Shown here piece after piece: positions 34,059 through 40,395 of a stretch of 64,000 nt of DNA. The notes under the pieces are model-generated. The model was given only the letters and a program-made list of their open reading frames with translations. It did no database searches and was not told the origin of the DNA. Position 1 is the first letter of the stretch. Every line of letters begins with the position of its first letter. Made by a program: the position numbers and the translations under genes. The stretch is from Streptomyces sp. NRRL S-455 (GTDB lineage Bacteria > Actinomycetota > Actinomycetes > Streptomycetales > Streptomycetaceae), in assembly GCF_000717875.1 (NCBI RefSeq), contig NZ_JOCT01000013.1, positions 62,001 to 126,000 on the forward strand, given 5' to 3'.

Positions 34059-34817
34059 GTGGCGCTGACGCACGAGCCGACCACCCCGTACCACTCGGCC
34101 CAGGAAGCCCTGCGCGTCCTGGAGACGGTGGCGCGAAACAGTTCCGGCATCACCGACGCCGAGCTCTCCCGGCACACCGGCATCGGACGGGAGCGGTTGA
34201 CCGCGCTCCTGCGCATGCTGCGCCGCGAGGGGTACGTCGAGCAGATAACCGACGGCGCGTACGTCGCGGGCGAGACCCTGGCCCGCCTCGGCTCCGCCCA
34301 CCACCGCGAGCAGGCCTTGCGGGACAAGCTCCAGCGCACCCTCGACCGGCTGCGCGACTCGGTCGGCGCCGCCGTCTACATGAGCCGGTACGTCGACGGC
34401 GAGATCAGCGTCACCCAGTACGCCGACAGCCCGGCCACGCCCAAGGTCAACGAGTGGGTCGACTTCCGCTCCTCGGCCCACGCCACCGCGATCGGCAAGA
34501 GCCTGCTCACCCAGCTCGACCACGCCGGCCGCCGCGACCACCTCGCCCGGCACAAGATGGCCCGCCTCACCTCGCGCACCATCACCAGCGACCGGCTGCT
34601 GCTGTCCCGCCTGGAGGCCCAGCCGCCCACCGTGCCCGTCCTGGACCTCCAGGAGTACGCGGTCGGCACGGTCTGCGCGGCCGTCCCCATCACGGCCGGC
34701 TCCTCCGTCGGCTGCCTGGCCCTGTCCCTCCCGGTCGAGCACGCCCACCGGCTGCGCCAGGCCGCGGACGCCCTCAACCGCAACGCGGCACCGGTCCTGC
34801 TGTCCATGGCGATCTAG
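34059..34817 (+). CDS. IclR-family transcriptional regulator
   Basis: This regulator has 252 residues from GTG 34059 after AGGGGGAG. The N-terminal winged helix (ALRVLETVARNSSGITDAEL, then ERLTALLRMLRREGYVEQI) and C-terminal effector domain (YMSRYVDGEISVTQYAD, SSAHATAIGKSLLTQLD, AAVPITAGSSVGCLALSLPV) match IclR. It follows the importer operon in the same direction and may regulate the catabolic island, although tRNA-Lys copy 2 comes next. Its ligand is not known. Confidence 0.85.
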   Translation: MALTHEPTTPYHSAQEALRVLETVARNSSGITDAELSRHTGIGRERLTALLRMLRREGYVEQITDGAYVAGETLARLGSAHHREQALRDKLQRTLDRLRDSVGAAVYMSRYVDGEISVTQYADSPATPKVNEWVDFRSSAHATAIGKSLLTQLDHAGRRDHLARHKMARLTSRTITSDRLLLSRLEAQPPTVPVLDLQEYAVGTVCAAVPITAGSSVGCLALSLPVEHAHRLRQAADALNRNAAPVLLSMAI

Positions 34818-34920
34818 GTGTCCCGGCCACCGCCAGGTGGTCAGGAGCACCCCTCGGGACCGGGTAGTATTTTCCCGTCGCCCACCGCGGAACACGTTTT
34901 CGCAGGTCGGCGGGAGTCAT

Positions 34921-34994
34921 GCGCCGCTAGCTCAGTTGGTTAGAGCAGCTGACTCTTAATCAGCGGGTCCGGGGTTCGAGTCCCTGGCGGCGCA
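34921..34994 (+). tRNA. tRNA-Lys (CTT), copy 2
   Basis: Identical to copy 1 over all 74 nt (anticodon CTT). Upstream DNA differs from the other two copies: a possible -10 TAGTAT lies at 34865-34870, farther away. Confidence 0.97.
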
Positions 34995-35000
34995 CCGGTG

Positions 35001-35030
35001 AAGGGCCTCTCGTGGGAGCGGGAGGCCCTT
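35001..35030 (+). terminator. Terminator hairpin after tRNA-Lys copy 2
   Basis: AAGGGCCTC at 35001-35009 pairs with GAGGCCCTT at 35022-35030 around a 12-nt loop, directly after the tRNA. Confidence 0.7.
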
Positions 35031-35063
35031 CGGCGTGTTCGGGTCCACCGGGTCGGCGGGGCG

Positions 35064-35525
35064 CTAGGGCAGGGAGTCGCCCACGGCGGAGAACATCGCG
35101 TACGCCACCGCCATGAAACCGAGGGCGAAGAGGATGAACGTGCCGAGGAAGGCCAGCAGACATCCCGTGCCCGCCAGGAGCTTCCCCCGCGCCGGGGGCC
35201 TGGCCGTGGCGTGCTCCGGGCGGTCCGCCGGGTAGTGCACGGTGACGATGTCACCCTCGAGGGTCGTCCCCGGGCCGCCCCCCTCCTCGAACCGGACGCC
35301 ACGGCCGTCACGCGTGGTGAACTCGTAGACGTGGTGCAGAGTCGTGCGCACCGACCTGTCGCCGCCACCGCTCGTCGTGGTGTACGTCCGCAGACAGCGC
35401 GCCTCGGCGGTCAGGCCGCTGTTCCAGGCGCGGCCGAGCCGCGCGGAGCGGCGGATCACCAGGACCGCGGCAAAGGAAACGACCGCGATCATGAGCGTGG
35501 GCACGATGTAGAACAGGACTTCCAT
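35064..35525 (-). CDS. DUF3592-type membrane protein
   Basis: The protein has 153 residues. An N-terminal membrane segment (LFYIVPTLMIAVVSFAAVLV) and a C-terminal one (LLAGTGCLLAFLGTFILFAL) flank a soluble part with YEFTTRDGRGVRFEE and VTVHYPADRPEHA, the DUF3592 pattern of a small beta domain displayed on a membrane. It has no known role. It starts with ATG at 35525. A related pattern (VVLRYDPRDPRRVVV) is seen in the protein at 60024. Confidence 0.75.
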   Translation of the reverse strand: MEVLFYIVPTLMIAVVSFAAVLVIRRSARLGRAWNSGLTAEARCLRTYTTTSGGGDRSVRTTLHHVYEFTTRDGRGVRFEEGGGPGTTLEGDIVTVHYPADRPEHATARPPARGKLLAGTGCLLAFLGTFILFALGFMAVAYAMFSAVGDSLP

Positions 35526-35622
35526 GTGCTCCCCCGAAGGCCTGCGCGGCCTTCGGTCGGCCGGCGTGAGAGGAACCTACCCACGCCGGCCGCGCCGGTG
35601 ACTCAAGGGAACCTCAGAAGGT

Positions 35623-36228
35623 TCAGAACACGACGTCCGAGCACGCGTAGAACGCGTTGCCCGTGTCGGCGATCGTCCACACCGCGAGGATGACGTGACG
35701 GCCGCTGAGCCCGGTCGGCAGTCGGCCGCTGTGGGAGAGCGTCGACGGTGGCCGCTGGCCGTTGTACGGCACCGTGAAGAACGGGGTGAGGTTGAGGTCG
35801 GACCGGGACAGGTTGTGGTTCTGGTTCCAGCCCGGTTTGGTGACGTAGTACCGGAAGTCGGTGGTGGCGTGCATGGCCGTGAACTGCCAGCGGAACGTGT
35901 AGTTCTGGCCGCCCGTCACCCTGGTGGCGGGCCAGGCGCCGCCGGAGGGCGTCCGCGGGGCGCTGAGCTGGCTGAACTGGCCGAGCCCCGCGTTGCAGAG
36001 CTGCCCGTCGGCCGGGCCGGAGGCCGGGAATCCCTTCGGGCCCTCGACGCTCTGCGGCTCCCACTGGATGGGGCCGCAGTTGGTCACGGTGCCGTTCTGG
36101 CAGAGCTTCTGCCGGCTGATGGGGAGGTCGGTGTAGCCGTGGCCGCTGGCGCCGCCGGAGGAGAGTACGAGGGCTCCGGTCGTGGCCAGTCCCACCGCGA
36201 CCGCGGACAACTTGGTCCTTGTACGCAT
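35623..36228 (-). CDS. lpmP: Secreted copper lytic polysaccharide monooxygenase, AA10
   Basis: The protein has 201 residues. The signal peptide ends ASG and cleavage would expose His30 (HGYTDLPISRQ), the first half of the copper histidine brace. The second His is in QFTAMHATTDFRYY. Cys pairs and C-terminal NAFYACSDVVF fit chitin- or cellulose-active AA10 enzymes. Position near cslA-glxA-cslZ is that of LpmP of S. lividans, needed for glycan deposition at hyphal tips; chitin activity is an alternative role. A DasR-like palindrome lies about 50 bp upstream (36275-36290). The ATG at 36228 follows CAGGAGC. Confidence 0.88.
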   Translation of the reverse strand: MRTRTKLSAVAVGLATTGALVLSSGGASGHGYTDLPISRQKLCQNGTVTNCGPIQWEPQSVEGPKGFPASGPADGQLCNAGLGQFSQLSAPRTPSGGAWPATRVTGGQNYTFRWQFTAMHATTDFRYYVTKPGWNQNHNLSRSDLNLTPFFTVPYNGQRPPSTLSHSGRLPTGLSGRHVILAVWTIADTGNAFYACSDVVF

Positions 36229-36274
36229 GCTGCCGCTCCTGGAGAACGTGGGGGAGGTTCAGTGAGCTGTGCAG

Positions 36275-36290
36275 GTAGGTCTAGACCAAG
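36275..36290. promoter_or_regulatory. DasR-responsive-element-like palindrome
   Basis: GGTCTAGACC (36278-36287) is a perfect 10-bp palindrome and the core of the DasR consensus (ACTGGTCTAGACCACT). Three bases at the left edge and two at the right differ. It lies 47-62 bp upstream of the LPMO start. Confidence 0.65.
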
Positions 36291-36329
36291 ACTGAGGGTA
36301 GGGGCGTTAGTTGAACATGTCCATACCAA

Positions 36330-37451
36330 TCACGGGCCCGTTTCTCCCCGGCCCGCGCAGAACGCCACCGTCAGGTCCTTCACCAGCGCCTTCCGCTCGT
36401 AGTCGTCGAGTTCGACCAGGCCCCGCGTGGTCAGCCGGGTCACCGTGTCCTCCACCGAGTCGACGACCGAGGTGAGCACGCTCGCCCGGTGCTGGGCGTC
36501 CAGCGCGGCGATCCGGCGGCGGTGCATCGCGGCGGCGACCTCGGGGGCGTACTCCACCCTCAACGGCTGCACCGAGAACACCTCCAGGCCGATGGGGGCC
36601 GTTTCCGACGCCACCAGCCGGGTCAGCGCCTCGGCCGCCGCGTCCGTGGAGCCCTTCGTCCCGCCGGGCATCTCCAGCGGCACCCGGGCGAGCGCCGCCT
36701 CGACGCACTCGCGCAGGTACCTCTCGTGGTCCTCGACGCCCAGCGTGGCCCGCGCGGTGTCCCGCACCCGCCACACCACCAGCACGACGGTCCGCAGCGC
36801 CACTCCGCCTCTGTCGGCGGCGGGCACGGGCTCGCTGCGCCAGTGCCGCAGCCGGACGTCCACCCGCCGGCGCAGCCACAGCGGGTTGACCCACAGCAGG
36901 CCGGAGCGCCGGACGGTCCCCCGGTAGCGGCCGAACAGGCCGATCACCCAGGCGCGTCCGGTCCGGCCCCGGGCCAGCCCGCCGAACCCGAAGAGACCGA
37001 GCGCCCCGGCTCCCGCGTACGCCGCCCACTGCGCGGGCCCGAGCCCGGCCCCGGCGTGCGCGGGCAGCCTCAGCGCCGCCAGCACGAGCGGCGGCAGGAC
37101 TCCGGCCCACCACGAGGCGGCCACGCAGCCGGCCGCTCCGCACGCCCCGGCCAGCACACCCACCGCGCCGGGCAGGACCCGGGCGGGGCGCTCCACCAGG
37201 CCGGGGTCGACCCGCGGCACCGGGCGGGGCGTCATGTCCGCCGGGCGTCCGAGGCGTGGCTGCTCCCCCGTGCCCTGCCCGCGGCCCACGACCGCCGGCT
37301 TCAGCGGTACCGGCGAAGGACAGGGGTCGTCGCGGAACAGCAGGTGGACGGGGATCTCGGTGGTGGACTCGTTCTGGATGAGCCGGGCGGGTCTGGCCGC
37401 CCCCTCGGCCGGTCCGTCGGGCTCGGACGTGTGGGAAGTGGTCGTACTCAT
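36330..37451 (-). CDS. SPFH/band 7-domain membrane protein
   Basis: The protein has 373 residues. After a disordered N-terminus of about 80 residues come two membrane segments (about 92-135 and 150-170). The SPFH domain reads WVIGLFGRYRGTVRRSGLLWVNPLWLRRRVDVRLRHW-type (about 177-220), TVVLVVWRVRDTARATLGV and LEVFSVQPLRVEYAPEVAAA. Such stomatin/flotillin relatives scaffold lipid domains. It sits between the LPMO and the peptidoglycan-binding protein on the same strand. Start is ATG 37451. Confidence 0.8.
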   Translation of the reverse strand: MSTTTSHTSEPDGPAEGAARPARLIQNESTTEIPVHLLFRDDPCPSPVPLKPAVVGRGQGTGEQPRLGRPADMTPRPVPRVDPGLVERPARVLPGAVGVLAGACGAAGCVAASWWAGVLPPLVLAALRLPAHAGAGLGPAQWAAYAGAGALGLFGFGGLARGRTGRAWVIGLFGRYRGTVRRSGLLWVNPLWLRRRVDVRLRHWRSEPVPAADRGGVALRTVVLVVWRVRDTARATLGVEDHERYLRECVEAALARVPLEMPGGTKGSTDAAAEALTRLVASETAPIGLEVFSVQPLRVEYAPEVAAAMHRRRIAALDAQHRASVLTSVVDSVEDTVTRLTTRGLVELDDYERKALVKDLTVAFCAGRGETGP

Positions 37452-37574
37452 GCCGTGCCTCCAGCCTCCGCGCCAGATGCGTCACAACGGTGGACCCCGG
37501 TACCGGGGTTCGGGCCCCCTCGGGAGGGCCTCAGGGGACTACGAGCAGAAGCGCCTCAGGGGCGCGGTCGGGGT

Positions 37575-38924
37575 CTACGAGAAGAGCCGCCGCCAGGTCT
37601 CCGGCCCCGGATAGCCGTTCGCCGCGCCGCCCCGCCAGCCCTGGCTGCGCTGGAAGGCCTCGACGGCCCGTCGGTCCCCCTCGCCCCACTGCGGCCCCGG
37701 CCCGTCCGGGTAGAACCGGCCGAACCCCTGGCGCACCAGCTCCGCGCCCAGCTCACTGACGTACGTGTTGACCGCACCGGGCCGGAACCACGCCCGCCCC
37801 GGATAGCCGGGAACTCCATGGGAGGAAGGCACGGGGTCGGCCGCCCCGGGCCGGATGTCCTCGCCCCTCCCCGTGACCAGCAGCTCCCAGGTGCGCGGGC
37901 CGGGCAGTCCGTCCGCCTCGGCGCCCTCCCAGCCCTGCGCCTGCTGGAAGGCCCGGGTCGCCTGCCGGGTGGCCTCCGTCCAGCGCGGTCCCGGGTCCGA
38001 GGCGTAGGCGGCACCGGCTCCGCGAGCGACCAGCATGCGGCCGAGCAGCGCGACGTACTCGTTGTTCGCGCCGGGGCCGAAATACGCCGCTCCCGGGTAC
38101 GGCGTGGGAGCGGCGGCGGGAGCGCCCGGCTTCTCCACCTCGGGCCCCGGGGCCGGCTCCTGTGTGACGCCCTTGTAGCGGTAGGGGACGTACCGGTGGG
38201 AGTCGCTCTTGTAGGGGTACTTCATGGTCCGCCGGCGGGTGTGCGGGCGGATCTGCTCGTAGGCGGTGTAGGAGGTGTGCGCGGAATTCTTCCAGCCGCC
38301 GAAAATGACGACGTGCGAGCCACTGGTGGGGGCGGCCGGATTATGGAACAGCAGAATGTCGCCCGGCTGGAGCTCGTCCTTGGAAATCCGCTCGGCATAG
38401 TGGGCGAGACTGCCCGTCCATTCGTTTCCGGGCAGGTTCCAGGCCATCGAGACATAGCCGGAACAGTCCTGCCGGTAGCCGTCGGACCAGTAGGCGTACA
38501 TGCTGTAGGGCACCTTCGCGGTGACCCAGGTCCTGGCCCGCTTGATGATCTCCGAGCGGGTGATCGCGGTGGGCTTGGCGCCCGCGGAAGGGCCCTTCTC
38601 GATGCTGTCGGGGCCGTGCAGCGGCGCCTTGTCGCCCTGAGGGGTGTCAGGGTCCTCACGTGCGGGAACGCCCACCCGGTGGGGTGCGTGCGGGGCGGCC
38701 GCGGCCGGTGCGGTGGGGCTCGCGCCGAGCGCGGCGGAGGCCACGGCCGCCAGGGCGAGGACCATGGGGGTCCCCGCTGCCCGGGTGGGGCCGGGTGGCC
38801 GGGTGGCCGGGTGGGCGGTGGTGCGGCCGGCCGGGGAATGCGGCAGGACACGGCGCCAGTGGACGCAGCCGGGGCAGTCACAGTCGCTCCCGGGGTCGAA
38901 TTGCTCGAATACCGGAGACTCCAT
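37575..38924 (-). CDS. Secreted NlpC/P60-like amidase domain with peptidoglycan-binding repeats
   Basis: The protein has 449 residues. It begins with a CDCPGCVHW metal-like cysteine cluster and a hydrophobic segment at about residues 50-75 (VLALAAVASAALGAS). A CHAP/NlpC-like domain (about 130-245) keeps the nucleophile region YRQDCSGYVSMAWN and a downstream GSHVVIFGG His. Two C-terminal repeats ending in LPGPRTWELL and YPGPETWRRL (about 275-350 and 380-449) resemble peptidoglycan-binding domains with FQQAQGWEG. It probably cleaves or binds wall peptides outside the cell. ATG at 38924 follows GAGGGG. Confidence 0.82.
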   Translation of the reverse strand: MESPVFEQFDPGSDCDCPGCVHWRRVLPHSPAGRTTAHPATRPPGPTRAAGTPMVLALAAVASAALGASPTAPAAAAPHAPHRVGVPAREDPDTPQGDKAPLHGPDSIEKGPSAGAKPTAITRSEIIKRARTWVTAKVPYSMYAYWSDGYRQDCSGYVSMAWNLPGNEWTGSLAHYAERISKDELQPGDILLFHNPAAPTSGSHVVIFGGWKNSAHTSYTAYEQIRPHTRRRTMKYPYKSDSHRYVPYRYKGVTQEPAPGPEVEKPGAPAAAPTPYPGAAYFGPGANNEYVALLGRMLVARGAGAAYASDPGPRWTEATRQATRAFQQAQGWEGAEADGLPGPRTWELLVTGRGEDIRPGAADPVPSSHGVPGYPGRAWFRPGAVNTYVSELGAELVRQGFGRFYPDGPGPQWGEGDRRAVEAFQRSQGWRGGAANGYPGPETWRRLFS

Positions 38925-39126
38925 GCGATTCCCCTCACACTTCCGGCGGAAAATGGCAGCGTCAATGCACGTCCGGGCGGGACGCCGTAAGTTTCTCAAC
39001 TGACTTCCGGACGCGCATGCTGACGGTCCGAATGATGTAACGCGGGCACCCCTGGCCGGGCCGCTCCGGGCCGGGGCGGTGGTCGGGAGCACCTCCGGGA
39101 GTCCTGTAGAGTTACGACGTCAGCAG
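38925..39126 (+). promoter_or_regulatory. Gap between wall protein gene and tRNA-Lys copy 3
   Basis: Together with the tRNA this gap spans 431 bp to the next gene. The only signals I see are TAGAGT (39107-39112) and TACGACGTCAGCAG (39113-39126), the tRNA promoter and leader shared with copy 1. The protein-gene promoter is not obvious. Confidence 0.55.
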
Positions 39127-39200
39127 GCGCCGCTAGCTCAGTTGGTTAGAGCAGCTGACTCTTAATCAGCGGGTCCGGGGTTCGAGTCCCTGGCGGCGCA
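39127..39200 (+). tRNA. tRNA-Lys (CTT), copy 3
   Basis: All 74 nt are identical to the other two copies. The 14 nt before it are identical to those before copy 1. Confidence 0.97.
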
Positions 39201-39209
39201 CGACAGTGA

Positions 39210-39235
39210 AAGGCCCTCGCGGAAGCGGGGGCCTT
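39210..39235 (+). terminator. Terminator hairpin after tRNA-Lys copy 3
   Basis: AAGGCCCTCGC, GGAA loop, GCGGGGGCCTT. It is the same type as after the other copies. Confidence 0.7.
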
Positions 39236-39355
39236 CTCGCGTCTCCCCCGTCTTCTCGCTCCCCCCTCTTCTCGCTTCCCGTCTGCGTCCGGGGCCCTCC
39301 CCCCACTCTGTCCGGAACCCGATGCCCGGCGCGAATGGCCGGATACCCTCTCGCC

Positions 39356-40069
39356 ATGGCAGCGCGCGACCTCCAGGAGCGGATCAAGAAGCTCATCATC
39401 GACCGCCGGCTGGCCTCCGGGGCCCCGCTGCCGACCGAGCCCGAGCTGATGGACTACCTCGGCGCGAGCCGGAACTCGGTCCGGGAGGCGCTGAAGGCGC
39501 TCCAGGCAATGGGCATCGTGGAGATCCGGCACGGCTTCGGCACCTACGTCGGCCCGATGTCCCTGGCCCCGATGATCGAGGGCCTCGCCTTCCGTACCGT
39601 CGCCGGGCACTACCGGGGCGAGGACTCCCTGCTCCAGTTGCTGGAACTGAGGGAGGCCGTGGAGACGGGGCTCGTGTCCCGGCTCGCGGGGCGGATACCG
39701 GACGAGGATCTCGATGAACTGAACGCGCTCGTCGACCGTATGGAAGAGCAGGCCGCGCGCGGGGCCGGTCTCGCCGAGACCGACCGGGCTTTTCACGCCA
39801 CCCTCTACCGGGGGCTGGACAACGTGCTGCTGAGCGAGGTCCTGGAGGCCTTCTGGGACGCCTTCCACCGGGTCCGGACGGACCTCGGGGGCGAGCCGCA
39901 GGACCCGAAGGTGACCTGCCGGCAGCACCGGGAGATCCTCGACGCGGTCCGGTCCGGCGACTCGATGCGAGCGGAGGAGGCCATAAGAGAGCACTTCGGG
40001 AACATCCGCGCCCGTCTGTCCACACCGGCTCCACAGGCCCCCCACACCCGTCACAATGAACGCGTATGA
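39356..40069 (+). CDS. GntR-family (FadR/FCD) transcriptional regulator
   Basis: The protein has 237 residues. The N-terminal winged helix (LIIDRRLASGAPLPTEPELM, then RNSVREALKALQAMGIVEIR) and the all-helical FCD ligand domain (LLELREAVETGLVSRLAGRI, DRAFHATLYRGLDN, CRQHREILDAVRSGD) are typical. The His and Asp/Glu positions that hold a metal in FCD domains are present. There is no Shine-Dalgarno sequence; TACCCT (39344-39349) ends 6 nt before the ATG, so transcription may be leaderless. It precedes cslA by 326 bp and could act on it. Confidence 0.85.
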   Translation: MAARDLQERIKKLIIDRRLASGAPLPTEPELMDYLGASRNSVREALKALQAMGIVEIRHGFGTYVGPMSLAPMIEGLAFRTVAGHYRGEDSLLQLLELREAVETGLVSRLAGRIPDEDLDELNALVDRMEEQAARGAGLAETDRAFHATLYRGLDNVLLSEVLEAFWDAFHRVRTDLGGEPQDPKVTCRQHREILDAVRSGDSMRAEEAIREHFGNIRARLSTPAPQAPHTRHNERV

Positions 40070-40240
40070 CCGGTAAACACCGTGTTTCCTGCCTTGCGAT
40101 CATGATGAGCGCCGTAGACCCTGGTTTTCTCGTTTTTCAAGATGCTGCGGATTCACGGCACTTGGGGGGCAATAGAACCGGTTGCCCGAAGGGCGGGGAG
40201 AGGGACCTCGTCCGTGATGCGATGCCGAGGGGGGCATCAT

Positions 40241-40268
40241 GCAACCGGAAGGTCGCGCTGCCATGTCT
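40241..40268 (+). promoter_or_regulatory. Candidate ECF sigma-E-type promoter of cslA
   Basis: GCAACC (40241-40246) and TGTCT (40264-40268), 17 bp apart, resemble the S. coelicolor SigE motif (AAC and TC with 16-17 bp between, as at hrdD). Transcription from here would give a leader of about 120 nt. The same GCAACC also pairs with an upstream complement, so one reading may be false. Confidence 0.4.
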
Positions 40269-40363
40269 ATAAGGTGTGGAAGACGTGGTGACTGCGATCC
40301 ACCACTGATACGTCTGTGAAGGTCGAGGGGGACCTGCCGCAGACGGAAGCAAGCGATACGAAA

Positions 40364-40381
40364 CACGCGGCTGTCCGCGTG
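40364..40381 (+). promoter_or_regulatory. Hairpin abutting the cslA ribosome binding site
   Basis: CACGCGG (40364-40370), loop CTGT, CCGCGTG (40375-40381). GGGGGG follows at 40383-40388 and ATG at 40396. It may limit translation. Confidence 0.5.
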
Positions 40382-40395
40382 TGGGGGGATGACTC

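Larger units (their letters stand above)
40070..40395 (+). promoter_or_regulatory. cslA leader and promoter region
   Basis: The gap of 326 bp has no gene. It holds CCGGTTGC (40178-40185) and its complement GCAACCGG (40241-40248), which can close a multi-hairpin structure. A possible sigma-E-type promoter lies at 40241-40268. A 7-bp hairpin (40364-40381) ends directly before the GGGGGG ribosome binding site of cslA. The first 100 bp look unstructured. Confidence 0.55.

Noticed and set aside
34940..35368. Reading frames ending GTRTPDPLIKSQLL near tRNA-Lys (also at 39146)
   Set aside because: This peptide is the antisense translation of the tRNA-Lys gene, a well-known false annotation.
21285..39200. 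tRNA-Lys copies as attachment sites of a resident integrative element
   Set aside because: No integrase, excisionase or replication gene is found between or near the copies.
40178..40248. The cslA leader as a ydaO (c-di-AMP), cobalamin or GEMM riboswitch
   Set aside because: The sequence lacks their conserved core words; only stem complementarity is seen.
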